Assembly (NCBI GenBank): GCA_029204225.1
Contig: CM055096.1
Span: 77,688,580 to 77,752,579 of the forward strand
From: Diphasiastrum complanatum
Taxonomy: Eukaryota; Streptophyta; Lycopodiopsida; Lycopodiales; Lycopodiaceae
DNA: 64,000 nt
Direction of reading: 5' to 3'
In this document: piece after piece, positions 33,505-45,241 of the stretch
How the letters are laid out: each line of letters starts with the position of its first letter
Numbering within the stretch: the stretch's first letter is position 1
Notes under the pieces: model-generated
What the model was told of the DNA's origin: nothing
Databases searched by the model: none
The model's input: the letters and a program-made list of their open reading frames with translations, nothing else
Program-made: the position numbers and the translations under genes

Positions 33505-35539
33505 CAACATAATCATTATTGATAGTATCTAACATTTGCATTCTGATTGCATGCTTGAATGATGTTGACATATAACTTCTTCTAGCTAAGTGTTATTAAT
33601 TTTACCAAGATAACACAATCCTATAAGTTTTGTCAAATGTTTTCAAATCAAATTATTATTATTATGACTTCGATACATGTGAATAATGATTAGTTTATAA
33701 CATGGATGTGAAAATACATGAGATGTGGCTATTTATACTGAAGTGTGGGCATTCAAATTTGTTGATCATTGATCATTCTATGCTTGAGTGATCACAAGGC
33801 CTCTAGATCATCCAATATTAAGGATCAACCATTTCTTGGATTGGAAGTGAGTGAGTTATGGTGATATGAAGGGACCATAGCTATTGTTCTAACGATTGAT
33901 CTAGAATGTGGTATAGATTTCCACTACACAAGGGTGACTATCTATCTACTCTATGGATAAGAGGACCATTTGATGTCTTAGCTATATTGGATCATCCATG
34001 GGTTGGATATAGGGAGTACTCTATGCGGCCAATGATTTATTACCACACAATGTTCATATGGACAACCAACAATTGGTTGTCACATACTACATGAGCCTAT
34101 GTGGATTGTTACATAGTGCAATGCACCTCTTGTGCATGCACACTGTGGAAGGTGCATGGGTTATGTGGTTTCCATTCACCCTCGTTAGCTATCCAAATGA
34201 AGGTAACCATGAAAGGTTTCATGCTTAAGTGTCAATCTCCCATTGGTTGTCCACATGAGAGTGATGGAGGAAGGTCCAGATTTTTGAAAAGCATATTTAA
34301 GTTTTATTTATGAATGCGACTTTAAAATCCAATGAAAGAGCAAGGATGCTTGATATTGTAGGGCTTTACCTCTCAGGTACTTGCAACAAGTGCCCATTTC
34401 CTTTTTGTATCTGAAGCCACCTTCAGAAATAGAAATTATATGTCCTTCTAAAAAAAATAAAATCTTAAAGCAAAACCTTGATGGACAACCAATTGGAGAT
34501 TGACACTTGAGCATGAAATGTTTAAGTAGATCATTCATGTCCACAAGCAACAATTGGATGCCACATAATCCATGCGTTGGATATCCACATGAACATTTTG
34601 CACATGCTCTATGGGGCAGCCAGTCATTACAAAAAGTCCCTTTTCACTCAAGTCCTTCACCTTGGTCCACGTGGTGCTCTTAGGCTTCATGCTTTTGAAG
34701 TTTGGTTGGCTGGCCCCCTTCCATAGGATCACCTACCCCTCAAAAACCACTCCCAAGCCTTTACACCACACACTTAAGAAGAATAAGTACAAAGACGACA
34801 ATCCCTCGCTCACTACTCTCGAGACTTTGTAGTATCTAAGAATCATAAGGCGTTAAAACTTAGAAACTTAGGGTTGTTGCCCCCACCCCACCCATGATTC
34901 TTAAACCATGAAAAGCCCTTGCGAGTGACTCTTCCACTATACATATTCTAGATTTTCTTCCCTAAGAAACTCGTCCCAGCTTCATAATTGAAGTGGGAGA
35001 CCCATTCCAAGCTCTTGATGGGTCATAAGTCATATATGAATTATAATACTATGACCAAGTGCCAATGGCCTTTGATAGTATGATACTATATATGCATATG
35101 TAAGGGATTGATAATTATTTGTACTAGGGGAAATGATATATCCGGTAAATTGGACCCATCCACTACCCACTATTTAATTAGTTTCCCAAAGGAGTTATAT
35201 TTTTCTGGAAATAATTATTATTTTCCAAAAAGCCCATCCTTTTAAGGATTCGATATATGGTGCGACAAAATCCGCAAAAGAAAAAGCGAAATTGATTTGG
35301 GGCGAAGTACGACCACGCCTTCGGACTCCAAACGATTATATGCTGAGCTACATAGCTACCTGGCGTCCGTGATTTGACCTGATCTTTTTCCGTTTCCTTT
35401 GGTCTTGGCCCTCCCTGGGGACGCTAACCTGGATGGGGATGTTCGGTGCGCCCAATGACGGCGTCTGGCCTCCGTTATCTGCTAGGCGCTTGAAGTTAAA
35501 CGGCGATGTCTCACCGCCTTGGAACGTACAGAGGACTGG
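33504..35539. other. Intergenic region without a gene
   Basis: Apart from the repeat block at 34050-34640 I see no coding signal. Composition shifts from AT-rich to more GC-rich near 35270, on approach to the CCCH gene promoter. Confidence 0.5.
34050..34640. repeat. Inverted and direct repeat block
   Basis: The sequence CATGCTTAAGTGTCAATCTC and the 14 bases after it (34221-34254) recur as the reverse complement at 34484-34517 with two or three differences. Around it, a longer block with CAATTGG.TG.CACATA recurs at 34067-34150 and 34548-34620 in direct orientation. The layout suggests a small foldback-type element. No transposase is present. Confidence 0.5.
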
Positions 35540-35640
35540 TGGATTAGCTGGCCCACGTGGCGGTCTCTGGCTGGGCCACAGTGGAGTTTCTCCGTGTTTA
35601 TAACTTACCAGTAGACGTTTTATCTGTGAGAGAGGGAGGG
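35540..35640 (+). promoter_or_regulatory. Putative core promoter of the CCCH gene
   Basis: A G-box CACGTG lies at 35554-35559 (context GCCCACGTGGC) and a TGGGCC site-II-like element at 35572-35577. A TATA-like TTTATAAC follows at 35597-35604, about 30 bases before a GA-rich leader starting near 35628. G-boxes bind bZIP and bHLH factors in plants, and related CCCH genes respond to stress. No transcription start is measured here. Confidence 0.45.
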
Positions 35641-36511
35641 AGAGAGAGGAGACGGGGGAAGCAGCGATGGCGGATGGATCGTAATCGGTTATTTCTAAGA
35701 CAGATAGGCCAATTGCTGGTATCGCATAGCTTTGGATCTCTCAAATTATCAACTTTTTTCAGAATTTTGATGCACCTAAGCGCCAAATTCTGGTTCTGAT
35801 TCAGCTGTTGCCTGAGTTGAGCTGCAATTCTTTTGAGGAACGAGCACTCGGGCTTTGAGCTGTACCAGAAACATATATATGTTGAGGTAGATCTTATGGT
35901 TTTTTCAACGCATTTTTGGGTTAGATTTGTGGGTTTTTTTTGTGAAGTGTGATAATGGTTTCTTTCATTAGTGATTGTGATATGTCTGGTGGAGTATTTT
36001 GAAGCGTTTCTGGCAAATATGTTTGCATGTTTCATAGGGTTTTTGTGCTAAGAATCGGGTCTTCTTGCATTACTAGAGTAGTTACTGCTTTTGGTCCTGT
36101 GTCCGTGTTGACAGTTGTGGATTTTTTCATGCGTTCTTTGGCATTATTCAGTGGGGTAATTTGTTTTGGCTGCCTACTTTTTTGTTTTGGATGACTGGAA
36201 ACTCTTCGCCGTAAGGCTTATCTCTGTGTTCGCATGTGTGATACGATGCATTGAACTCTTTTCCATCTGTTTTCACCGACTTACTGGTGCATGCCTTAAA
36301 TATGGAAGTTTTGTGATGCATTGGTTAGTCATGGATGCCATAATTTGTCACCAGGTTGTCTCAGTGCGTACCCGTGAAATTACGTGCTGTTCTTTTATCG
36401 TAAGAGCAGTGTGTCTTGAGAAGCCTAGTATTTTAGTGCTTTTCTAAAATCGTTACTCCGAGCCTGTCTAAGCTTGCTGTACCTTTCTGTTGTATGTGCA
36501 TTTTCCATCAG
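35628..36511 (+). other. Probable 5' leader exon and leader intron of the CCCH gene
   Basis: A GA-rich leader starts near 35628. A plausible donor, GTTGAG|GTAGAT, lies at 35886/35887. A good acceptor with a pyrimidine tract, TTTTCCATCAG, ends at 36511, giving an intron of about 625 bases. The leader has a five-codon upstream ORF at 35667-35684 (ATG GCG GAT GGA TCG TAA). Donor choice is a guess; the acceptor is stronger. Confidence 0.45.
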
Positions 36512-36590
36512 GTGCTCATTCCTTTCTGAACCTGATAATTTGAAGTGCGGAAGTCGGGAAGATCCAAACGCTACCTTGACCTTGCTAGTT

Positions 36591-38936
36591 ATGGGGCTTA
36601 TGTTTTGTCAAGGAGCTACAAAAACTGCGTCGGCTGATATTTCTCATCCTCTAAATGGACGTGAAATGACTGTGTGCGCGTCTTTGCTGGAGTTAGCAGC
36701 GGATAATGATTTGGAAGGCTTCAAGAAGGCAATTGAAGGCGGTGCACGCATCGACCAGCCGGAGGCATGGTATTGCAGGCAGATCGGTACAAACCAGATG
36801 GCTATGGAGCAACGAACTGCTATTATGATAGCCTCGCTCTATGGAAGTATTGAAGTATTAAGATACATCTTGTCAATTTGTGAATTTTCTAACACGGATG
36901 TCAATCTTGGAAATGGTTCTGATGGACTTACGGCGCTTCATTGTGCTGCTGCGGGTGGCTCTTCTCGTGCAGACGAGGCTCTGAAATTACTGCTTGAGCA
37001 TGGAGCAGATATAAATGTGAAAGATGCACATGGTCGCAGACCAGCTGACGTCGTAATGGTTTCTCCTAAAATTTTACATGAAAGCTCTGCCATTCAAGGA
37101 ATGTTGAAAAGTGGAAGGATGAGTGGATCAAGACTATCTGTGGACTTGAATGACCAAATGTTCAAGAATGAAAAATATGACCTTGATGGTAAGTTGAATT
37201 TCTCTTCTCTGAACTTAGTGGAGGAGAACAACATTGATAATTTTGGCTCTGGACTGTTTTGCAAGATAAATCGCCCACTGCCGACTTCCTCAGTTGATTC
37301 ATTCTCCTCGCATGGTTCATCTAGTCCGCCATATTCTCCCGTCTCTCCTTCTTCACCCAAATCTCCAGTGGCTCGCACAGATCGCACAGATAAAATTTGT
37401 GGTGACACCCAAGATAATCCCAAAGGGTATTTGTCTGATTCTTCTATTCCAGATATAAAAAATAGCATCTATACAACTGATGAATTTCGGATGTTTTCAT
37501 TTAAAGTCCGGCCTTGTTCAAGAGCCTACTCTCATGACTGGACAGAGTGTCCCTTTGTTCATCCAGGTGAGAATGCTCGGCGAAGAGATCCAAGGAGATA
37601 CCATTACAGTTGTGTTCCCTGTCCGGATTTTCGAAAGGGAGCGTGTCGAAGGGGTGATGCATGTGAATATGCTCATGGGGTATTTGAATGCTGGCTCCAT
37701 CCTGCTCAGTATCGCACTCGCCTGTGCAAAGACGGTACAAGCTGTGCACGGCGAGTCTGTTTCTTTGCACATAGAACAGAGGAGCTTAGACCTCTTTATG
37801 TCTCCACAGGTTCTGCAGTGCCATCTCCAAGAGCTTCCTCTGCTTTTGATTCAAGATCTACAAGCCCTCCTTTACAACCCCTTTCGCCAGCCTCAATGCT
37901 CCTAGGCCCCTTCTCACCATCTAACAAATCAGGAAGCACACCTCCAATGTCTCCCTCGGCATCTTCTCTGCGCACGTCTCTGGGGGCTACTTGGTCTCAA
38001 CCAAACATTCCCACCTTGAATCTTCCTAGCGGAGGGCTTCATGCTAGCCGGCTAAGAGCTGCTTTGAATGCCAGAGATGTTCCCCTTGAAGACCTCGATG
38101 AGATTTCGGATCTTGATCCTCGTATGGCCCCTGCTTTTTTACTCCAATCCAATCAAGTTATGTCAAGTCCAACTCTAGTTGCAGATGCCGGAATTAAAGC
38201 TTCCAGAATGGGGAAGTACAGTAACCTTGGTCTTAGCATTCCATCCACAAACTTGCAAGATTTATTTGTCTCTGAAATGAACTCCCCCAAGGCAGTCGCT
38301 CATGCAAACTCCTGGCAAGAGCTTGCTCAGATGTCCCCTAAGATGAATTATCAATTCCAAAATCAGTTGCAGCTCCAGATGAATCCCCTCCATTCTCCTA
38401 GGTCTTCTCAGTCCGTGTCACATATGCAAAACGATGGTTGTTCTTGTGCACAAAACCAGATCTCACATTCAGAGTACTTAAACACAGGGTCTCCTCGTTC
38501 AGTTTTTGTCCCTGGAGCTGAAGCCGGATTGCCGAGCTCTCCTTCTGTTTCTCTTTCTCCTTGTTCATCTCTTGGCTTCAGTAATCTGAAAACAACTTTT
38601 GGGTTGAAGGACAAGGGTGGCTGGAGTTCGACAGATTCATCAGGCCCAGTATCATCATTATCTTGGTCAGATTGGGGTTCCCCTTCAGGTAAGCCTGACT
38701 GGGGAGTTGAAGGACACAATCTTGGAAAGTTCCGCAAAGCTTCTTCTTTTGCTTCACATGGAGGAATAGAACCCGACTTATCATGGGTGCAAACTTTGGT
38801 TAAGGATGGTCCTGGGGATGCAGGAGTGGGGCCTGTTTGCTCTGTTGGAGACTCGCCTGATGTGAAGAAGGAAAATCTGGATCGTTTTCTTGGTGCTTGG
38901 ATAGAGCAGGCACGTCAGAATCAGGTGGTTGCATGA
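36591..38936 (+). CDS. Ankyrin-repeat tandem CCCH zinc-finger protein (RR-TZF)
   Basis: A 781-residue single-exon coding region. Two ankyrin-type repeats lie at about residues 70-145 (RTAIMIASLYGSIEVLRYIL; TALHCAAAGG...LLLEHGAD). The conserved SIYTTDEFRMFSFKVRPCSR and an arginine-rich cysteine region precede two fingers: C344-X7-C352-X5-C358-X3-H362 and C379-X5-C385-X4-C390-X3-H394. A long Ser/Pro-rich C-terminus ends with PDLSWVQTLVKD. This is the layout of the plant RR-TZF proteins, which bind AU-rich mRNA, join cytoplasmic P-bodies and stress granules, and act in stress and hormone responses. Length is close to the larger family members. The start at 36591 is chosen because an open frame back to 36474 crosses the likely splice acceptor at 36511. 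All key residues are present, and it is the only clear host gene that is complete here. Confidence 0.95.
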   Translation: MGLMFCQGATKTASADISHPLNGREMTVCASLLELAADNDLEGFKKAIEGGARIDQPEAWYCRQIGTNQMAMEQRTAIMIASLYGSIEVLRYILSICEFSNTDVNLGNGSDGLTALHCAAAGGSSRADEALKLLLEHGADINVKDAHGRRPADVVMVSPKILHESSAIQGMLKSGRMSGSRLSVDLNDQMFKNEKYDLDGKLNFSSLNLVEENNIDNFGSGLFCKINRPLPTSSVDSFSSHGSSSPPYSPVSPSSPKSPVARTDRTDKICGDTQDNPKGYLSDSSIPDIKNSIYTTDEFRMFSFKVRPCSRAYSHDWTECPFVHPGENARRRDPRRYHYSCVPCPDFRKGACRRGDACEYAHGVFECWLHPAQYRTRLCKDGTSCARRVCFFAHRTEELRPLYVSTGSAVPSPRASSAFDSRSTSPPLQPLSPASMLLGPFSPSNKSGSTPPMSPSASSLRTSLGATWSQPNIPTLNLPSGGLHASRLRAALNARDVPLEDLDEISDLDPRMAPAFLLQSNQVMSSPTLVADAGIKASRMGKYSNLGLSIPSTNLQDLFVSEMNSPKAVAHANSWQELAQMSPKMNYQFQNQLQLQMNPLHSPRSSQSVSHMQNDGCSCAQNQISHSEYLNTGSPRSVFVPGAEAGLPSSPSVSLSPCSSLGFSNLKTTFGLKDKGGWSSTDSSGPVSSLSWSDWGSPSGKPDWGVEGHNLGKFRKASSFASHGGIEPDLSWVQTLVKDGPGDAGVGPVCSVGDSPDVKKENLDRFLGAWIEQARQNQVVA

Positions 38937-39690
38937 TGAACATATTGGAGTTGATATTTTCAGTTATTAATTGTGCTGTTTAAGCCGCCCTTTTTTTTGC
39001 CATCTGTGCAGCAGGAAGTGGTATATAATACAATAGAATGTTGGTATGATTGAAATTTTGAAACTTTCAACATCTCAAAACATGTGGATAAGAATAAGGT
39101 AATGGTAGCGAATTTGTGGTTCTCGTTAGGAGTCTGAATGGATGGAGACATTACTAGATGATGAAGAAGCTAATGTCTGCAAAGCGAGGTTGACAATGAA
39201 GCCTATAAGAATGTTGGCATGATTGACAATTTTCAACATCTCAAAACATGTGGATAAGAATAAGGTAATGGTAGCGAATTTCTGGTTCTCGTTAGGAGCC
39301 TGAATGGATGGAGAGATATTACCAGATGATGACCTTGAGAAGGAACTAATTTCTGCAAAGTTAGGCTGGCAATCAAGCCTATAAGATCAGGCACAAACAG
39401 TGTCATAATCCATGGCCACTTCATGAAGAAGAGGTTAGCTTCTGTTAACAGCCATGATGAACATATTGGAGGAGTCGATGCGTTCATTTGTTATTGGTGC
39501 TGATTGAACCACCATTTTTTACTATCCATGCAGCAGGAAGTGGTTATTATACATTTGAAAGTTGGTATGGTTGAGTTTCTTTCAGGATTTCAAAGCATGT
39601 GGATAACAATAAGTTAGGTATTGAATTTTTGGTTCTCATGAGGAGTTCCAATTGATGGAAAAATAGTACTAGATGATGACCGTGAAATAA
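38932..39690. repeat. Triplicated 3' flank of the CCCH gene
   Basis: A head (CATGATGAACATATTGGAG...) occurs at 38932-39030 and 39452-39555. A body (AAAACATGTGGATAA.AATAA and following) occurs at about 39034-39205, 39210-39382 and 39556-39690. Copies 1 and 2 are close; copy 3 is more diverged. The repeated unit begins at the stop codon, so these are tandem copies of the gene's 3' untranslated region. Confidence 0.8.
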
Positions 39691-39769
39691 CTCTCGGAGC
39701 TTTCCAAGCTTTTAAGGTGTGGGCTTAGTTGCAAAATTTTTGCCCATATTTATTTTAATAATAGAGCAA

Positions 39770-39843
39770 AAGTGGAAAACTATGTCAATGTTTGCTGCTG
39801 CTTTTGAAGTGGAAAACTATGTCAATGTTTGCTGCTGTTTTAA
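39770..39843. repeat. Tandem pair of a 37-base unit
   Basis: The unit AAGTGGAAAACTATGTCAAT... is repeated once, almost exactly. It lies downstream of the CCCH gene. Confidence 0.85.
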
Positions 39844-41340
39844 AAGCTACGTCAATTATCCTTTTGGGGTGATATAGAATATTGATGAACATGTTTATCA
39901 TAGGTGTTATACCCGTGAATACCAGAGTCTAAAAGGATCTATCGCAGGCAGCCTCGAAGAATCTATAAGTTGATTATTGTAGGGGATTTGAGCATTTATT
40001 CTTGAGAGAACTATATTGTACATTTTTGCTGATCATTTTGGCAGAGATATCTTAGCTTTGGAGCAATTATATGATCCTTGGTCCAGTTTTTCTATCTTGA
40101 GTTGCTGTAAGTTCTTTCTTGATTGACAATATGTGTCCTTAAGAAATATCTCTGTAAATGTGGGTTTTCCGAAGTGCATTCCATATATTTTTTGCTCTCT
40201 TTCAAGTAGCTTTTCAAATCATCTAACTGGTGGTTCCTGGGGATTTTCAACAAGTAGTGAAAGATGTTGCCATTTTGCATTACCGTAGCAAAGCTAGAGA
40301 ATTTTACACTTGATAAACTCTAGTTTTGACTGTGCTTGGATCATGTGGATGGTCGAGCATTTGAAGAGTGAATGGTAAGAGTTTTTAAGACGCGTTGTGT
40401 TGCATGCAAATTTTCCTGATGTGAGGTAGCTAATGTGACTTCTATTGCTGATCTTGAGCAGTTATGCCTTTGTGCAACAGTGACCTTTGACACTTTGAAA
40501 CTAAGGGTGAGCTTCCCATCAATATGTGAGAAGTTTATATTATAGGCAATGTGTTGTTAAGGCATGGTTTTTTTTAGTGAATCTGTGACCTTATATTTTC
40601 GTAATCTTCATTTCTAAGGCTTCTTTCGGCTTTGTCACGAAGTGGTAAGCTATTGTGTTTATATGCTTAAAGCTGATGGCTTGTTGCGTGTTCATTTTGA
40701 GCAGCAAACTATTCTTTCAAATCATTTCGAATTTAATGTCATTTCTATCATTGTTTAACATTTGAAGTGTTCTTTCACTTTGAGGCAAGCCTGGTCTAGA
40801 TCTCAAAGAACACATTGTTATTTGTCTGTTGAAGAGTCGAGATAAACTGGCTGATAAACTCCGGTAATGCATAATGGTATTGGATTGATGATAGACTGTC
40901 ATGCATACAGGTAATGAAAGTTTTGATAAACTGGCTGACAAACTCAGGTGATGAGGAGTATTATTAGATGTTGAAGTGATGGAGTTACTGGTTTGCCAAT
41001 CCTACCATAGGCGAAGCTTGCATATTTGATTATTTTGAGTCACGGAAGATTTATATGCTTTGAAATCAATGGGAAGTTCAATTTGTAAACCAATAAAAGC
41101 TTAAGTTTAAGGGACATTTAAATTATTCTTTTACTCTAATGCAAGCCTTGTCCAGATCTCAAAGACACATTGTGCATTTGTATGTTAAAGAGTTGTGATA
41201 AACAAGGGTAATGCATAGTGTTTTTAGATTGAAGAATTTTGATAATCACCGTCATGCATACTCAGTTAATGTATAATTTTACTAGATGGTAAAAATGGAG
41301 GAGTCACGGCTTGTGAATTCAGCCACAGGCCAAATTATTA
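39844..41340. other. Intergenic; tandem duplication at 40745-41310
   Basis: Two diverged copies of a block of about 220 bases (40745-40985 and 41110-41310) share AAGCCT.GTC.AGATCTCAAA, GATAAAC and GTCATGCATAC phrases in the same order. No coding signal is present. This looks like old local tandem duplication. Confidence 0.55.
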
Positions 41341-42290
41341 TTTAGTGGGGGGGAAGGCCCTGCCTTCCTTGCTGGGAGGGCCCTTGCCCGAGGGCGGGAG
41401 CCTGAAGGCAGGCCCCGACCAGCAAGGAAGGCCCGAGGGATTTGGGCCTTCCCCTACGTAATGCCATTGTGCGAAGGTTTTTTTTTTTTTTTTGGGCCGT
41501 ACGGTACGGCCGTACACGTGGACCATTGTTTTTTTTTTTTGATCTTTTGCCGTTTTTTTTTTCGCAAATTTTTTTGCATTTGTGGTGGAATGTGGATGTG
41601 GACAGCCAATGACGGGCTGCCACATAGCACATGCACATCCACCGGAGAGAGGAGAGAGAACGTGCATTCCACCGGAGAGAGGAGAGAGAAAGTGGATTCC
41701 ACCGGAGAGAGGAGAGAGAATGACAAATTCCTAGGAGAGAAAATTGGATGGACATTATGCTCCTGAAGGTGGTCCCAAAATACAAAGGACACCTGAGCAC
41801 AAGGCATTACGAATCACATAAGATGTATATCATTTGAAAATTTCAATGTTGCACGTTCTGATCCGGAACGTGATCCCGGACACAATCCGGAAAACCCTAA
41901 TGGGGTTTCCTGGAACCTGCAAAAAAAAAATCGATTTAAAAAAAAAAAAACAGATTTGTTGGTGTATGAAATTGTTTAGACAACATTTAAATTTTTTCCT
42001 ATTACTACTAACGTTTTTTTATTAAACTTTTGTGAAAAAAAATAAATTAAAAAACAAGCTATTCGGAATGCGTGTTCTGGATGCTGTTGGAGCAGAACAC
42101 GATCCACTGCAACATTGTTTGGAATTAATGGTAGAAATTGAAAATATCGTGAAAGGAAGGAAGAAAGCTACTATGTTAAAAAGGAGAATATGCAAGGATG
42201 TATGGCCATTTAGAAGTCCTCTAAGTGGGGGGAAGCCCCTGCCCGGAGGGCCTTCCGTGCTAGGAGGGCCCTTGCATAAATAAAGGGGGA
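41341..42290. repeat. GC-rich bracketed repeat block
   Basis: Two related GC-rich segments, 41345-41460 and 42225-42283, share GTGGGGGG, AAGGCCCTGCC/AAGCCCCTGCC and GGGAGGGCCCTTGC. The first is also partly self-complementary (CCTTCCTTGCTGG with CCAGCAAGGAAGG). Between them lie T-rich tracts, the palindromic GCCGTACGGTACGGC near 41499, and a 30-base tandem array. The whole may be a non-autonomous element bounded by these ends. No transposase and no clear target-site duplication were seen. Confidence 0.45.
41641..41730. repeat. Three 30-base tandem units
   Basis: The unit ACCGGAGAGAGGAGAGAGAA plus 10 variable bases is repeated at a 30-base period (41641, 41671, 41701). The 20-base core is identical in all three. 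Confidence 0.95.
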
Positions 42291-42648
42291 ATTTGTACAT
42301 GGGCTTGCAAAACAAAATAGTGTTTTCCACATGTCTCAATGTACATGGGCTTGCAAAAAACATACCATGCATTGAAAAAAGCTCACAAAATTTTAAATTA
42401 ACCTACCAAATGTTTTTTTTGTAGGTTTTCATGACATGTTATGGAACTCTTTATATGTTATGAACCTATCATATATTGAATTCTAGGTTTTATTTTCATG
42501 TAAATTGGTAATGGAATGATTTTATGTTTTGAATTCTTATTCATAGTTTTAAAAATTAATCATGTTGGATCTAGACTTCAGCATTTTCTATGCAAGGCTC
42601 ATAATGCCCCGCTCAATAATAAAGTTTTAACAAGGTGTATAGAACTGA

Positions 42649-43591
<943 letters not shown>

Positions 43592-43956
43592 CTCTTTTTT
43601 TTGTTGGTGATCTATCTATCAAGAGTCAAGCTCCATGAATCCCTTGGTAGTTGCTACAAATCTATGGCTACCCTAAATGTAGGAAGAAGTATCCCTTCAA
43701 AGTTCTTGTCGGTAACCATTCTCTTGCATATTTATTTGGGAAGAACAAAACTTAGAGATTTTCCAATGCATGACTAATAAAAAATGTAATCCTTTTGCTA
43801 CCAAACATGATATTCAAGACATAATACATGATTGTAAATCCAAAAGTTAATTATAACGGATTGATTTTAAAAATAATTCAATAAATATAATAGGCAATCT
43901 CAATTATGATAATCAAATAACATATATCTTATATACTAATATACTCATGGTCATAC

Positions 43957-45241
43957 TTACTGGAATGCTAAACTTCTTTTCTTTTGATTGCCATTGTAGA
44001 GATCAGCTTCCAACATTTTTTTGCAATAGTATTGTTGTATTCGCTTCCCATTTTGTAACTCTTTATCCCGGTACCCCACCATTGCCTCTAGTTCTACTTC
44101 CAATTTCCCCTCTTCATTGATGGGTGGTAGTTCAACCACTGTTTGAACATTTTTCCCAATATGTTTCTTCAACAAGCTGACATGGAACACGTTATGCATT
44201 TTTGTTATGGTTGGTAAGTCCAGTTCATATGCTAGTTCACCCACCCTTTTGAGGATTTGATATGGCCCATAGAATCGTGGAGATAGTTTCTCGCTCTTGG
44301 TTTTCTTTAATACTGATTGGCGATAGGGCTGTAATCATAAGTACACATAATCCCCCTCATGGAATTCCCTCAATGATTGAAGTTTGTCTGCGTAATATTT
44401 CATCTTTTGTTGAGCTTCTTGCATATAATCCTGATTCGCCTTAAGGATGTTTTGCATGTTCAGCAGTTCATCTGCTATTGCCGCCACGATTACGTCTGCT
44501 AACTCCATGTCAATATCTATACAATGCATAAAACGATGTCATACCAATCGACATGTGGGGTGTTGAGTTGTAACTAAATTCTGCCAAATGCAACCAATCA
44601 ATCCATTTTGTTTGTTGGTCGCAAACAAAATGCCTTAAGTAACATTCCAACCATCGATTTACCCTTTCGGTCTGTCCATCGGTCTCTGGGCAAAATGCAG
44701 TGCTCAAACATAGTTTGGTCTTTAATTTCTCCATCATCTCCTTCCAAAACTGTTTAGCAAATCTTGGATCTCTGTCACACACTATTTCCTTTGGTAGTCC
44801 ATGCAATTTAATTTTTTTTTAAAGTAATAGCTGTGCCACCTGTGCTGCACCATAAGTAGTCTTGTAGGGAATGAAATGAGCATATTTCATCACCCGGTCC
44901 ACCACCACATAAATTCCATTGAATCCTCCCAATGTTGTTGCAAGGGATGGGATGAAATCCATACTGATACTCTCCCATTGTTGAGAAGGAACCGATAGTG
45001 GTTGTAACAACCCAGGTTTCTTCACATATTCTGATTTATGGATCTGGCAGGAGGTGCATTCCCTAACCAACTTGTAGATATCTTGCTTCATTCCTTGCCA
45101 TTTGAAAAGACTTTTAACTTTTTGATAGGTCTTTAGTATTCTCGAATGACCAGAACTAGGAGACGAATGTAGTTCATAAAAAATATGAGGTACCAACTTT
45201 GAATTTGGTACTAGGACTATTCTTTTATTGTCATATACCAA
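43957..45241 (-). pseudogene. Gypsy E integrase and C-terminal tail
   Basis: From 45241 down: HSSPSSGHSRIL...CTSCQIHKS, the HHCC zinc domain, then PSQQWESISMDFIPSL with the first catalytic Asp, then after a frame break at about 44815 GLPKEIVCDRDPRFAKQFWK with the second Asp and CPETDGQTERVNRWLECYLR with the Glu. Further breaks at about 44515 and 44330 precede AYELDLPTITKMHNVFHVSL, the GPY/F-like tail region. The last 40 residues (about 44080-43957) lie where a chromodomain would start but are degenerate. Confidence 0.88.

Noticed and set aside
36474..36590. Upstream start for the CCCH protein giving 820 residues
   Set aside because: The extra 39 residues cross a strong splice-acceptor-like site at 36511 and have no similarity to the family N-terminus; the ATG at 36591 fits better.
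37094..37905. Open frames on the minus strand and in the second plus frame inside the CCCH gene
   Set aside because: Shadows of the conserved zinc-finger coding sequence.
41641..41730. CRISPR-like array
   Set aside because: Only three tightly packed units without regular unique spacers, in a plant nuclear context.
41338..41807. Three minus-strand frames of 109-152 codons
   Set aside because: They arise from the 30-base tandem units and T-tracts; the three frames share only repeat-derived peptides.
43957..44080. Complete chromodomain at the end of gypsy E
   Set aside because: Only the entry segment is recognisable; the aromatic-cage residues cannot be placed.
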